A stretch of 31,379 bases of DNA, taken from assembly GCA_964058805.1 (NCBI GenBank), contig CAXKVV010001136.1, positions 1 to 31,379 on the forward strand. Direction: 5' to 3'. This document shows positions 1 to 7,656 of the stretch, one piece after another (the stretch's first letter is position 1; the number at the start of each line of letters is the position of its first letter). A program made the translations under genes and the position numbers. The notes beneath the pieces are model-generated. The model saw only the letters and a list, made by a program, of their open reading frames with translations, was not told the origin of the DNA and made no database searches. This stretch comes from Schoenoplectus triqueter (Eukaryota > Streptophyta > Magnoliopsida > Poales > Cyperaceae).

Positions 1-3000
1 AATGGTAAACAAAAGAGAATTGACGGAGATGTCAAGCCATTCGGGGTGCATGAGATTAAATTTAATGACGCCCAATATTTTTTGCCTAAATCCGCCGTGG
101 CGCCAAGCCGGCCTATAACAAAAGCAGGTCAGAAACCCTTCAGCAAAGGCCCTAAATTTGATACCTCATCCGGAGAAGAAGAAGAGGTCAAATTTAATAT
201 TAAACCCCGAGGTGCTCGAGCCCAAAGACCCGAAAAAAAGTCGGGTGAAGAAGCAATCTTCCGCTTCAAACAGGTGGCTACGTATAAGGCCCAAATAAAA
301 CCGAGCGAAATCAATGCAAGTGATTCTGAAGAGGAGGTCATTTTCAATTTTAAGCCTGCCAACACTCCTCAAATTCAGATCATAGAGGCAACTTCGGGAG
401 AAGACTCCGAAGATTCTAACAACTCGGGCGATACCACCTCGGGAGAAGAGTCTGGCCATGATCGTCAACCCTGGGAAGAGGAATCCGACGAAGAGATCAT
501 CTATCACATCCTCAAGAAGCCATATAAAGGGCCCGAAACAGATAATGAAAGCGAGGAGTCATATATGATCAACACGGGACCCGGTAGCGGAAGGGATAAC
601 CCGGTTAGGTCAAGGCCTATAAATGAAGAACGCTCATGGCGGGAGAATTTCGAAGGTCGCGTCTGGAATACGATCGACGAAATAAGGCACCAGGTTGAAA
701 ATAATAGAAGAGAGGTGTCTGAACAATGGGAAGTGATGCAGGATATTAAAGTGCAACACAATGAAATCATGATAATGATTGAAAACCTGCAAACTGCGAT
801 CTATAATTCCGAGCTGCTCAAGGAAATGACGAGCGAACCCCGTTCCGGGACCCCTGAAAGACAAGCACCCGACAGCAGCAAACAGGTAATTGTAATAGTA
901 GATGAATCAAGAGGGGAAGAAACGAAAGCTAAACAATCGACCGTCATGCAAACCCTCAAGATCAAGAAGAGTAAACCATACTCTTTCCTGAAAAATAAAA
1001 CAGCTCGGATATTTGAGCAGGCCTTAAAAAGTGGGTTAACACTTCCCGTCTGCAAAAGACCCGCAGACATAGAAAGAGCCGGTGAAGGCGAATTCTGCCC
1101 TTATCATCGCATATTGGGCCATACAATTGAAGAATGTTGGGTATTCAAGGACCTAATAGAAGAAGGGCACAGAAACGGGACAATCCAACTCCCGAAGAGC
1201 TTTCAACAAGACCCAGCTCCGCACAACTCGAATAGCAAAGGCAAAGGGGTTGCTTATACGATCTCGCACACTCCCGTACCTAGCAAGTCTAAGGTTGCGA
1301 GACGTAAGCCGATTAAAGAAATCTACCGCTCCAACTCAGTCATGAACATTGAGATAGAAGAAGAGATGGCAGCACTAGAGATTACTGTGGTTCCCGAAAG
1401 GCATTTTAAAGACCTCATGCCAAGGGAAGTGAACCACATACAAACCCTAAAGACCTTTGTTGTGCCGGCAAAGGTGGAACGCATCAAAGGGAAAACTATC
1501 ATCCACAAGGCCATAATTTTCTATCAGAGCGATTCAACCCAGTCTCTGAAGAACCCTGATCACAACACTTGGAAGAAGTGGGTGATGGAACAAGAATCAG
1601 AGAATGCAACGGGCGGTGATGTTGCATCTCATCCCTTTGGAAAGAAGCTGTATAAACTGGCAAAAAGGGCAAAATGTCTGAGAGACATATCCAAGGCCGA
1701 GGCCAAGCGCTTTGATGAACTCTGGAATGGCGGCCAGAATAAAGTCCTGGGCCTAGACGGTAAAATAAAATACACCCGGGGGTTAGGGTATGACTGCGAT
1801 AACGCAGCATGCTTCGGGGGGTCTCTCAACGAGTACCGTATGGAAGAGAGCTGCTGCATGACTTCTGTTGAAATGCCAGATGATAAAACAGAAGAGGACA
1901 ATACCCCAGTCCTGAAAAATGCTCTGAAACAGCTAGAAAAGGAGCCTAATACGGTCGATGAGTTAGCGGAAATTAATTTGGGGACAGAAGAAGACCCACG
2001 ACCAACTTTCATAAGCGCGTCTTTGCCGGAAGAGGTGGCTGACAGGTTGAAGACGTTCCTTAAAAATTACATGGATTGCTTCGCTTGGAGTTATAAAGAA
2101 ATGCCTGGATTAGATCCCAACGTAGCGGTCCATTACTTAAAAATTGATCCAACCTTCAAGCCGATTAAACAAGCGCCGAGGCGAATGAGAATAGAACTCG
2201 AAGAAAAGGTCGTGGAGGAGACAAAGAAACTCATCGACGCCGGCTTCATACGGGAAGAAGAGACGCCAGAATGGGTGGCTAGCATTGTCCCGGTTAAAAA
2301 GAAAAATGGGCAGATCCGTATTTGTGTGGACTTTCGGGACCTAAACAAGGCGTGTCCTAAAGATGATTTCCCGCTCTCAGTAACCGAAATCATAATTGAC
2401 CACACATCCTCCTATGAAGTCTTCTCCTTCATGGACGGTTATGCGGGCTATAATCAAATTAAAATGGCGCCAGAAGATGAGAGGCATACGGCATTCCGCA
2501 CGCCGATTGGCATATATTGTTACAAAGTCATGCCGTTTGGGCTCAAAAATGCGGGAGCCACCTACCAACGGGCGATGACGAAGATATTTGACGATTTGAT
2601 CCACAAGATAGTTGAGTGCTATGTGGACGACCTAGTCATCAAGGCCATGTCATATGAAGAACACCTCCAATACCTTGAGGTCGTTTTCAACCGCCTGAGA
2701 GAACATGCGCTCAAATTAAACCCGTTGAAATGCGCATTCATGGTATCATCTGGCAAATTTCTGGGGTTTGTGGTACGCCATAGGGGAATTGAGATAGACC
2801 CGGGCAAGATCAAAGCAATCACTGAACTATCCCCGCCGAAGAATTTAAAACAATTGCGATCCTTGCAAGGGCAATTGGCGTACATTAGGCGGTTTATAGC
2901 CAACCTATCGGGTAAAATCCAACCCTTCACCCGGCTGACTAAGAAGAATATCCCGTTTAAATGGGATGGTGAGTGCCAGCGAGCCTTTGAAGAGATCAAG

Positions 3001-5304
3001 GCATATCTACTCAACCCTCCAGTGTTGGCGGCGCCCATACCCGGGAAGGAGCTTATCCTATATACGACCGCCCTAGATGGATCCTTGGGAGCCCTATTGG
3101 CCCAAGAAAACCAAGATGGTAATCAAAATGCGCTATATTACTTAAGTCGCATGATGGTAGGGGCAGAACACGGGTATTCACCGATCGAGAAGCATTGTTT
3201 AGCCCTAATCTTCGCGGTGAAGAAATTGAGGCATTACATGCTAGCCCACAAAATCATATTAATATCCAAGGTGGATCCCCTCAAGTATCTGATGACTCGG
3301 CCAATGCTGACGGGGAGGCTGGCCAAGTGGGCTATCATTCTTACCGAGTTCGACATCACCTATACACCGCAAAAGGCGATCAAGGGGCAGGCGCTAGCAG
3401 ATTTCCTGGCTGCACACCCGATTCAAGATGACTCCCCATTAAAATGTGACTTTCCCGATGAGGAAACTCTACATGTTGAAGAAGGAGACCCTATATGGGA
3501 GATGTACTTTAATGGTGCCTCGTCAATCAAGCCAATTATGGGCCCGGGAGTCCCAACTGTGCGAGCTGGCGCAGGACTAGTCTTCGTAACCCCGGAAGGC
3601 GGGATAATACGACATTCTCTGGCTTTAACCGAACCATGTACGAATAATGAAGCAGAGTATGAGGCACTTATCGCTGGACTAGAGCTATCACTGGAGCTGG
3701 AAATCAAGGCTGTGCGCATCTTTGGGGATTCACAGTTGATAATAAATCAAATAATTGGCGAATACAAGGTCCTAAAGCCGGAGTTAATACAATATCACCA
3801 GAAGGCCATGGAATTAATGAAGAAAATTCCGTATGTGTCCATCGAGAAGGTCACGAGGGCCGTGAACGGTGAAGCAGATGCGTTGGCCAAACTCGCCAAG
3901 GAGCTGGGTGAACCAACAGAGCCGGAAATCCACATCATCGTCCGCAATAGAAGGCCATTATCATTGTGTCAAACAACAGATAAGGCGAATGATGAAAATG
4001 CTGGGCTAGGAAAGATAGAATGCCAAGAAACAATGATAACTGAAGAAGACGATGATTGGAGACAGCCGTTCATCGAATATTTCCGGCATGGCACCCTCCC
4101 CAAGGATAAAAGAATAGCTGATCAACTAAGAAAGTGGGTACTACGGTATGCGTATGTGGGTAATACGCTATACCGGAGGTCTTATGATCAGTTGTGGCTA
4201 AGATGTGTATCAGGGTCTGAAGCCGGGCAGGTTATGAAAGAAGTTCATTCCGGGCTATGCGGAGCACATCAGTCTGGGCCGAAAATGAAGTTGAAAATCA
4301 AGAGAATGGGGTATTATTGGCCCACGATGGTGGCTGATTGTGAAGAGCACGCGAAGAAGTGCCGCATGTGCCAGATACATGGCCCTTTTATACATCAAGC
4401 GCCAAACCCGTTGCACCCCACGGTAGCATCCTGGCCATTTAATATGTGGGGCACAGATATAGTGGGGCCCATAGACCCTCCGACGTCGAGAGGTCATCGG
4501 TTCATCCTGGCGGCGACAGATTACTTTACAAAATGGGCCGAGGCCGTTCCGCTTAAAGAAGTTAAAGCATCCGATGTAGTTAAGTTCTTCAAGACGCACA
4601 TCCTCTACCGATTTGGTACACCACAACGAATAATATCTGATAATGGAACGGCCTTCAAGAGCTCCAAAGTCTATGCCCTGGCGGAGCAATTTAACATCGA
4701 CTGGAGATTCTCGTCCATTTACAACCCGAGAGCCAACAGCCTGGCCGAAGCCTTTAATAAAACCCTAATAAATATCATGAAGAAGACCGTGGACGGCAAC
4801 CAACGAGACTGGGATAATCGTCTACAGGAGGCATTATGGGCTTATCGGACCACGTACCGAACGCCTACGCAAGCTACCCCGTATTCTTTGGCTTTTGGGG
4901 TTGAAGCCGTTCTCCCTCTTGAGGTGGAATTACCGTCATTGCGGGTGGCTATGCAAAATGATATGACCATGGACGAATGCCAACAACTTAGACTGGACGA
5001 GTTGGATGCCATGGACGAGAAGAGACTGATAGCCCAGCAGAACCTCGAGATATATCAGGCAAAAATGACAAGGGCATATGATAAAATGACGCGAGTCAGG
5101 GCATTTCAACAAGGGGAGCTTGTTCTTGTCCTTAAGAGGCCGATCATTGGCCGGCACATCGGCCCGAAATTCTCTCCGAACTGGGAAGGGCCATATGTAA
5201 TTGAGAAGGTATACGAGGGCGGCGCATACCAACTCATAGATCATGAAGGTGAAAGGCCCATGCCACCGATTAATGGGCGATATCTGAAGAAATACTACAC
5301 ATAG
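1..5304 (+). CDS. gag-pol polyprotein, partial at the 5' end
   Basis: The frame is open from base 1 to the TAG at 5302-5304 (1767 codons) with no stop or frameshift. The first in-frame start-like codon, GTG at 46, is not credible as the start because the frame continues upstream off the edge. Order: acidic N-terminal region with repeated modules (about 158-522); a Gag Cys-His motif at 1096-1137 (CPYHRILGHTIEEC, the CxYH...GH...C form of Tat Gags); a linker without a visible protease; reverse transcriptase (YVDD at 2620-2631); RNase H; second, archaeal-type RNase H; integrase with HHCC and DD35E; and a C-terminal GPY-type region ending in a KKYY-like tail. The protein would package and reverse-transcribe the element RNA and integrate the cDNA. 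Intact length suggests recent activity, but one RNase H catalytic residue is changed. Confidence 0.95.
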   Translation, partial: NGKQKRIDGDVKPFGVHEIKFNDAQYFLPKSAVAPSRPITKAGQKPFSKGPKFDTSSGEEEEVKFNIKPRGARAQRPEKKSGEEAIFRFKQVATYKAQIKPSEINASDSEEEVIFNFKPANTPQIQIIEATSGEDSEDSNNSGDTTSGEESGHDRQPWEEESDEEIIYHILKKPYKGPETDNESEESYMINTGPGSGRDNPVRSRPINEERSWRENFEGRVWNTIDEIRHQVENNRREVSEQWEVMQDIKVQHNEIMIMIENLQTAIYNSELLKEMTSEPRSGTPERQAPDSSKQVIVIVDESRGEETKAKQSTVMQTLKIKKSKPYSFLKNKTARIFEQALKSGLTLPVCKRPADIERAGEGEFCPYHRILGHTIEECWVFKDLIEEGHRNGTIQLPKSFQQDPAPHNSNSKGKGVAYTISHTPVPSKSKVARRKPIKEIYRSNSVMNIEIEEEMAALEITVVPERHFKDLMPREVNHIQTLKTFVVPAKVERIKGKTIIHKAIIFYQSDSTQSLKNPDHNTWKKWVMEQESENATGGDVASHPFGKKLYKLAKRAKCLRDISKAEAKRFDELWNGGQNKVLGLDGKIKYTRGLGYDCDNAACFGGSLNEYRMEESCCMTSVEMPDDKTEEDNTPVLKNALKQLEKEPNTVDELAEINLGTEEDPRPTFISASLPEEVADRLKTFLKNYMDCFAWSYKEMPGLDPNVAVHYLKIDPTFKPIKQAPRRMRIELEEKVVEETKKLIDAGFIREEETPEWVASIVPVKKKNGQIRICVDFRDLNKACPKDDFPLSVTEIIIDHTSSYEVFSFMDGYAGYNQIKMAPEDERHTAFRTPIGIYCYKVMPFGLKNAGATYQRAMTKIFDDLIHKIVECYVDDLVIKAMSYEEHLQYLEVVFNRLREHALKLNPLKCAFMVSSGKFLGFVVRHRGIEIDPGKIKAITELSPPKNLKQLRSLQGQLAYIRRFIANLSGKIQPFTRLTKKNIPFKWDGECQRAFEEIKAYLLNPPVLAAPIPGKELILYTTALDGSLGALLAQENQDGNQNALYYLSRMMVGAEHGYSPIEKHCLALIFAVKKLRHYMLAHKIILISKVDPLKYLMTRPMLTGRLAKWAIILTEFDITYTPQKAIKGQALADFLAAHPIQDDSPLKCDFPDEETLHVEEGDPIWEMYFNGASSIKPIMGPGVPTVRAGAGLVFVTPEGGIIRHSLALTEPCTNNEAEYEALIAGLELSLELEIKAVRIFGDSQLIINQIIGEYKVLKPELIQYHQKAMELMKKIPYVSIEKVTRAVNGEADALAKLAKELGEPTEPEIHIIVRNRRPLSLCQTTDKANDENAGLGKIECQETMITEEDDDWRQPFIEYFRHGTLPKDKRIADQLRKWVLRYAYVGNTLYRRSYDQLWLRCVSGSEAGQVMKEVHSGLCGAHQSGPKMKLKIKRMGYYWPTMVADCEEHAKKCRMCQIHGPFIHQAPNPLHPTVASWPFNMWGTDIVGPIDPPTSRGHRFILAATDYFTKWAEAVPLKEVKASDVVKFFKTHILYRFGTPQRIISDNGTAFKSSKVYALAEQFNIDWRFSSIYNPRANSLAEAFNKTLINIMKKTVDGNQRDWDNRLQEALWAYRTTYRTPTQATPYSLAFGVEAVLPLEVELPSLRVAMQNDMTMDECQQLRLDELDAMDEKRLIAQQNLEIYQAKMTRAYDKMTRVRAFQQGELVLVLKRPIIGRHIGPKFSPNWEGPYVIEKVYEGGAYQLIDHEGERPMPPINGRYLKKYYT
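158..522 (+). other. Gag acidic-hydrophobic repeat modules
   Basis: Four imperfect modules start near 158, 238, 313 and 481. Each has a Ser/Gly or Ser/Asp plus Glu-rich patch followed by a short hydrophobic strand and usually a Lys-Pro (for example SSGEEEEVKFNIKP and SDSEEEVIFNFKP). The first three are spaced about 75-80 bases apart. The pattern is low-complexity and negatively charged. It resembles an acidic patch next to a beta-strand-forming short linear motif, but no function can be assigned from sequence alone. A separate VIVIVDE segment lies near 883-909. Confidence 0.6.
2155..2950 (+). other. Reverse transcriptase domain of pol
   Basis: The domain begins at the conserved PIKQAPRRM region and includes the fingers motif VKKKNGQIRICVDFRDLNKA (about 2290-2355), the palm segment SFMDGYAGYNQI, the MPFGLKNAGATYQR block (about 2530-2574) and the catalytic YVDD at 2620-2631. 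It then continues through LGFVV and the thumb to LAYIRRFIA. All expected landmarks are present in order and uninterrupted, so the polymerase looks functional. It copies the element RNA into cDNA inside the virus-like particle. Confidence 0.95.
2955..3900 (+). other. Tandem RNase H domains (retroelement type, then archaeal type)
   Basis: The first domain (about 2955-3420) has the usual LYYLSR and EKHCLALIFAVKKLRHYM blocks and ends near KGQALADFLAAHP. The second (3493-3900) starts WEMYFNGASS, continues with NNEAEYEALIAGL and FGDSQLIINQ, and ends NGEADALAKLA. In archaeal-type RNase H the first catalytic residue is the Asp of an F/V-D-G motif. Here codon 3511-3513 is AAT (Asn). The other three acidic residues are kept: Glu at 3655-3657, Asp at 3727-3729 and Asp at 3877-3879. 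RNase H removes RNA from the RNA-DNA hybrid, so the second copy is probably impaired while the fold is preserved. Confidence 0.9.
4060..5290 (+). other. Integrase domain of pol
   Basis: An N-terminal zinc site is complete: His 4246-4248, His 4267-4269, Cys 4360-4362 and Cys 4369-4371. The catalytic core has Asp at 4456-4458 (WGTDIVGP), Asp at 4639-4641 (SDNGT) and Glu at 4747-4749 (LAEAFNK). Thirty-five residues separate the last two, the classic DD35E spacing. The C-terminal part holds GPYVIEKVYEGGAYQL, a GPY/F-type module of Ty3 integrases. All catalytic and zinc-binding residues are present, so the integrase is predicted active. No chromodomain is seen after it, as expected for the Tat group. 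Confidence 0.93.
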
Positions 5305-5974
5305 CCCGGAGCGGGGCCAATCGAGTAGTATCTATTGTAAATAAATAAGGAGGGAATAAGTGTTCGCTTACACACACGTGCACGAAACACGAACCCATGT
5401 CTAACCTCCACTTTTGCATAAAAATCCCAAAACCCTACTTGTGCATCTGTAAATAGAATGCATCCAAAAATCCAAAACCACACAAACACATTTAGCCCTA
5501 TAAAAATAAAAAATATAGAATAAGAGAATTCAACGCCAAAACCACGCGAGAATGTAAGGCGAGAGCTTTGGTGTTTGGGCTCACAATACAAATACCACTG
5601 GGTTTGTCCATTTGATACAGAATAAACACAAAAATGGGCAGGGTTTGCAGTTTGTCCCTCAAACTATCTGTTGCCCAATGACGAAAGTTGCTCATATTGG
5701 TCGCCCGCGGCGCAAGTCAAGGGATAGGTCGAGCAAATTGGTGGCTAGTAAATAGTCGCTTCTGAGGGCATGTAAATAAATAACTCTCGTATTATTAGTA
5801 ACATGTATCACTAATAACCAAAAATCTGCCTTCTTCTAATAAAATAAAGGGATATATATGTAAAACAATAAAAACCTATTTTCCTACTCAAAAAAAATGA
5901 TAATAAAAAAATAATAAAATAATAAAATCTTTTCAATAAGGGGTTGCCACCTTTGTCCCCGACACCATGAGTGT
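5305..5974. other. Non-coding spacer after pol
   Basis: About 670 bases with no credible gene. The sequence is AT-leaning with short A and T runs (for example around 5880-5930) and an AATAAATAAGG stretch near 5340 that could serve as a polyadenylation signal for a pol transcript. Small open frames here are short and show no protein-like composition. The spacer lies beyond the 3' end of the PMD gene, so it could also be part of an antisense 3' flank. Confidence 0.6.
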
Positions 5975-6449
5975 TATACAAAGCCAGGTTGGGTGCATTC
6001 ATCCGTAAAAGCACCACACGCCCGAAGAAATGGTATGTCATAATCCCACGACGTATCATGGAGGGGTCAGATCAAGGGTTTACGCTTGTACCCGACATCT
6101 CATGTTAAACAAAGCGGCTCGCTTAAAGAAGTGACTCAGGTCATGGAAAGCGGACCTACCCGATGAAAGCCTGTCTCGCAGGGATGCGTGATGGATGTTT
6201 GAGGGTAGCTAAAATATAAAAAACTAGGTTGGGTACATTCATCCGCAAAAGTACCACACGCCCAAGGAGGTGATCTGTTTCTAATCCCAAAATAGATCAT
6301 GGAGGGGTCAGACTAAGGGTTTATGCTTTTGCCCGACATTCAGTGTCAAATAAAGTAATTTGCTTAAAGAAGTGACTCAGGTCATGGAGAGCGAACCTAC
6401 CCAATGAAAGCCTGTCTCGCAGGGATGCGTGATGGATGTTTGAGGGTAG
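5975..6449. repeat. Two tandem copies of a 240-bp hairpin-rich unit
   Basis: Two copies lie at about 5975-6209 and 6215-6449, aligned at an offset of 240-241 bases (AGGTTGGGT at 5985 and 6225; TTTGAGGGTAG ends both copies). Most of each copy is nearly identical, but certain paired segments differ strongly and remain complementary. One stem is 6030-6039 with 6050-6059 in copy 1 and 6271-6280 with 6290-6299 in copy 2, both around a TAATCCCA-containing loop. A second is GGTGC/GCACC (5992, 6011) in copy 1 and GGTAC/GTACC (6232, 6251) in copy 2. Both copies also keep CCTG/CAGG and TGAC/GTCA hairpins. Confidence 0.85.
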
Positions 6450-6654
6450 TACCCCCACAAAACAAATTGAGTGGAGATGAGTGAATGTGAGTTTCCACTT
6501 TTGCACGCAACGGTGCACAAATGAGGGGAGAGTAGGTGAGCTTCCACAAATAAAAGTCAATTAAATATATAAGGAGCATCCACAAAATGGTGTAATCAAT
6601 TGCATCCGTAATCCAATTGATACTGGTAAGTTTATCCATCAGTAATAAAGGGAT

Positions 6655-6720
6655 AAACGGGTTTATTCTGTACCCGGCCTAGAGGTCAATACAGACAGGT
6701 TCGGTATCCGTAAAATACCA
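6655..6720. repeat. Degenerate third copy of part of the 240-bp unit
   Basis: The segment resembles parts of the upstream duplication: GGGTTTATTCTGTACCCGG matches the GGGTTTA...CCCGACA stretch, and CAGGTTCGGTATCCGTAAAATACC matches the AGGTTGGGT...CCGTAAAAGCACC stretch. Its own stem is GGTAT (6703-6707) with ATACC (6715-6719), a third complementary version of the same hairpin. Confidence 0.55.
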
Positions 6721-7045
6721 CGGTTACTTGAGTTTTGTATTGCCATAAATAAAGAGAGATGATGTATAGAATCAATGTAATAGGATGTTGTAAGATTTTC
6801 CTTTTATTATGATTAGACGCTGCAAGAGAATGAAGCAGTTGTAATAGGGCGCTTTTACAAATAAGATTGAAGGTGCATAGCATGAAATCAATAAAATACT
6901 TCCTCGCGCTGCAGAGGAAGCGATGAAAGGATAACAATAAAGGCAAGCATCATCCACGACAAGAGATCAAAATGATAAATGTCAAAACATCCTATATCAA
7001 GTATAGCAAAAGAAAAGGAGAAAAGAAAAAAAATGAAAGTGCAGT
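6721..7045. other. Non-coding 3' flank of the PMD gene
   Basis: No gene is supported here. The stretch is AT-rich and purine-rich toward 7010-7035. It lies immediately downstream of the stop codon of the minus-strand gene, so it is the likely 3' untranslated region and cleavage region of that transcript. I see no repeat or conserved motif beyond short A runs. Confidence 0.5.
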
Positions 7046-7656
7046 CTATGGGCCCAAAAAGCGGGACTCCAACTCTAATAGCACAGTGCTAATAGTCTCT
7101 AAATGAGTATGGAGGGAGTGCCTATCCTCCTCCGAAGCTGCCTCGAAGTCCAAGAACTGAGCGAAGGCACTATCTCGGGCGCTCGAATGAATCTGCAACT
7201 CTGGGAGACGTCCCGCTAAATGTCGAGAGAAGCCCTCCACTGATAATCTATGGTCCTCTAGCTCCTGCACGAGCAGTCGAGCGGGCCCACCACTAACTCC
7301 CATGGAGCGGAGAGTAGCACAAGAAGAGAGCCGCTGAAGATAGTGGAGTCGAGCAGCCTCCAAGTGTCTGCGTAGCTCATGAATCTCCAATTCGTGCTGA
7401 TATACGAGAGAGCTCGCATCCTGGTAAATCTTGAGCAGCTCCTCACACCTCCTGGAAATGAAAGTGCTCTCGAGACGAGGTGCAATGAGTAGAGCTGGCG
7501 CGATGGTATCCCGCATCAGCCTATACCAATCGAAAGAGAAGCCACTGGGCAGAGAATCCAGGATGTCGAAATCTAGTGGATAGCCCCCGAAGAAGGTATC
7601 TCGGAGTGCATCCGCCAGCGCGGCCAAGGCGAGCTGCACATCCCTCGATGAAACAT
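7046..7656 (-). other. PMD gene terminal exon: helical coiled-coil-like tail
   Basis: This last exon follows a clean acceptor (TTTTTCTTGCAG, AG at 7658-7657) and runs 202 residues to a TAG stop at 7048-7046. The middle has long Leu/Glu/Arg-rich segments (CEELLKIYQDASSLVYQHEL, EIHELRRHLEAARLHYLQRL) compatible with a coiled coil, with more Leu/Glu-rich helix near the end (about 7060-7110). It may mediate oligomer formation. That function is inferred from composition only. Confidence 0.65.

Noticed and set aside
46..48. GTG at 46 as the start of the polyprotein
   Set aside because: The same frame is open from base 1 without a stop, so the coding region enters from outside the window.
6150..6200. 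Hammerhead ribozyme suggested by CCGATGAAAGCC and the CCTG/CAGG hairpin
   Set aside because: The required CTGATGA and GAAA core elements are not present in the right order.
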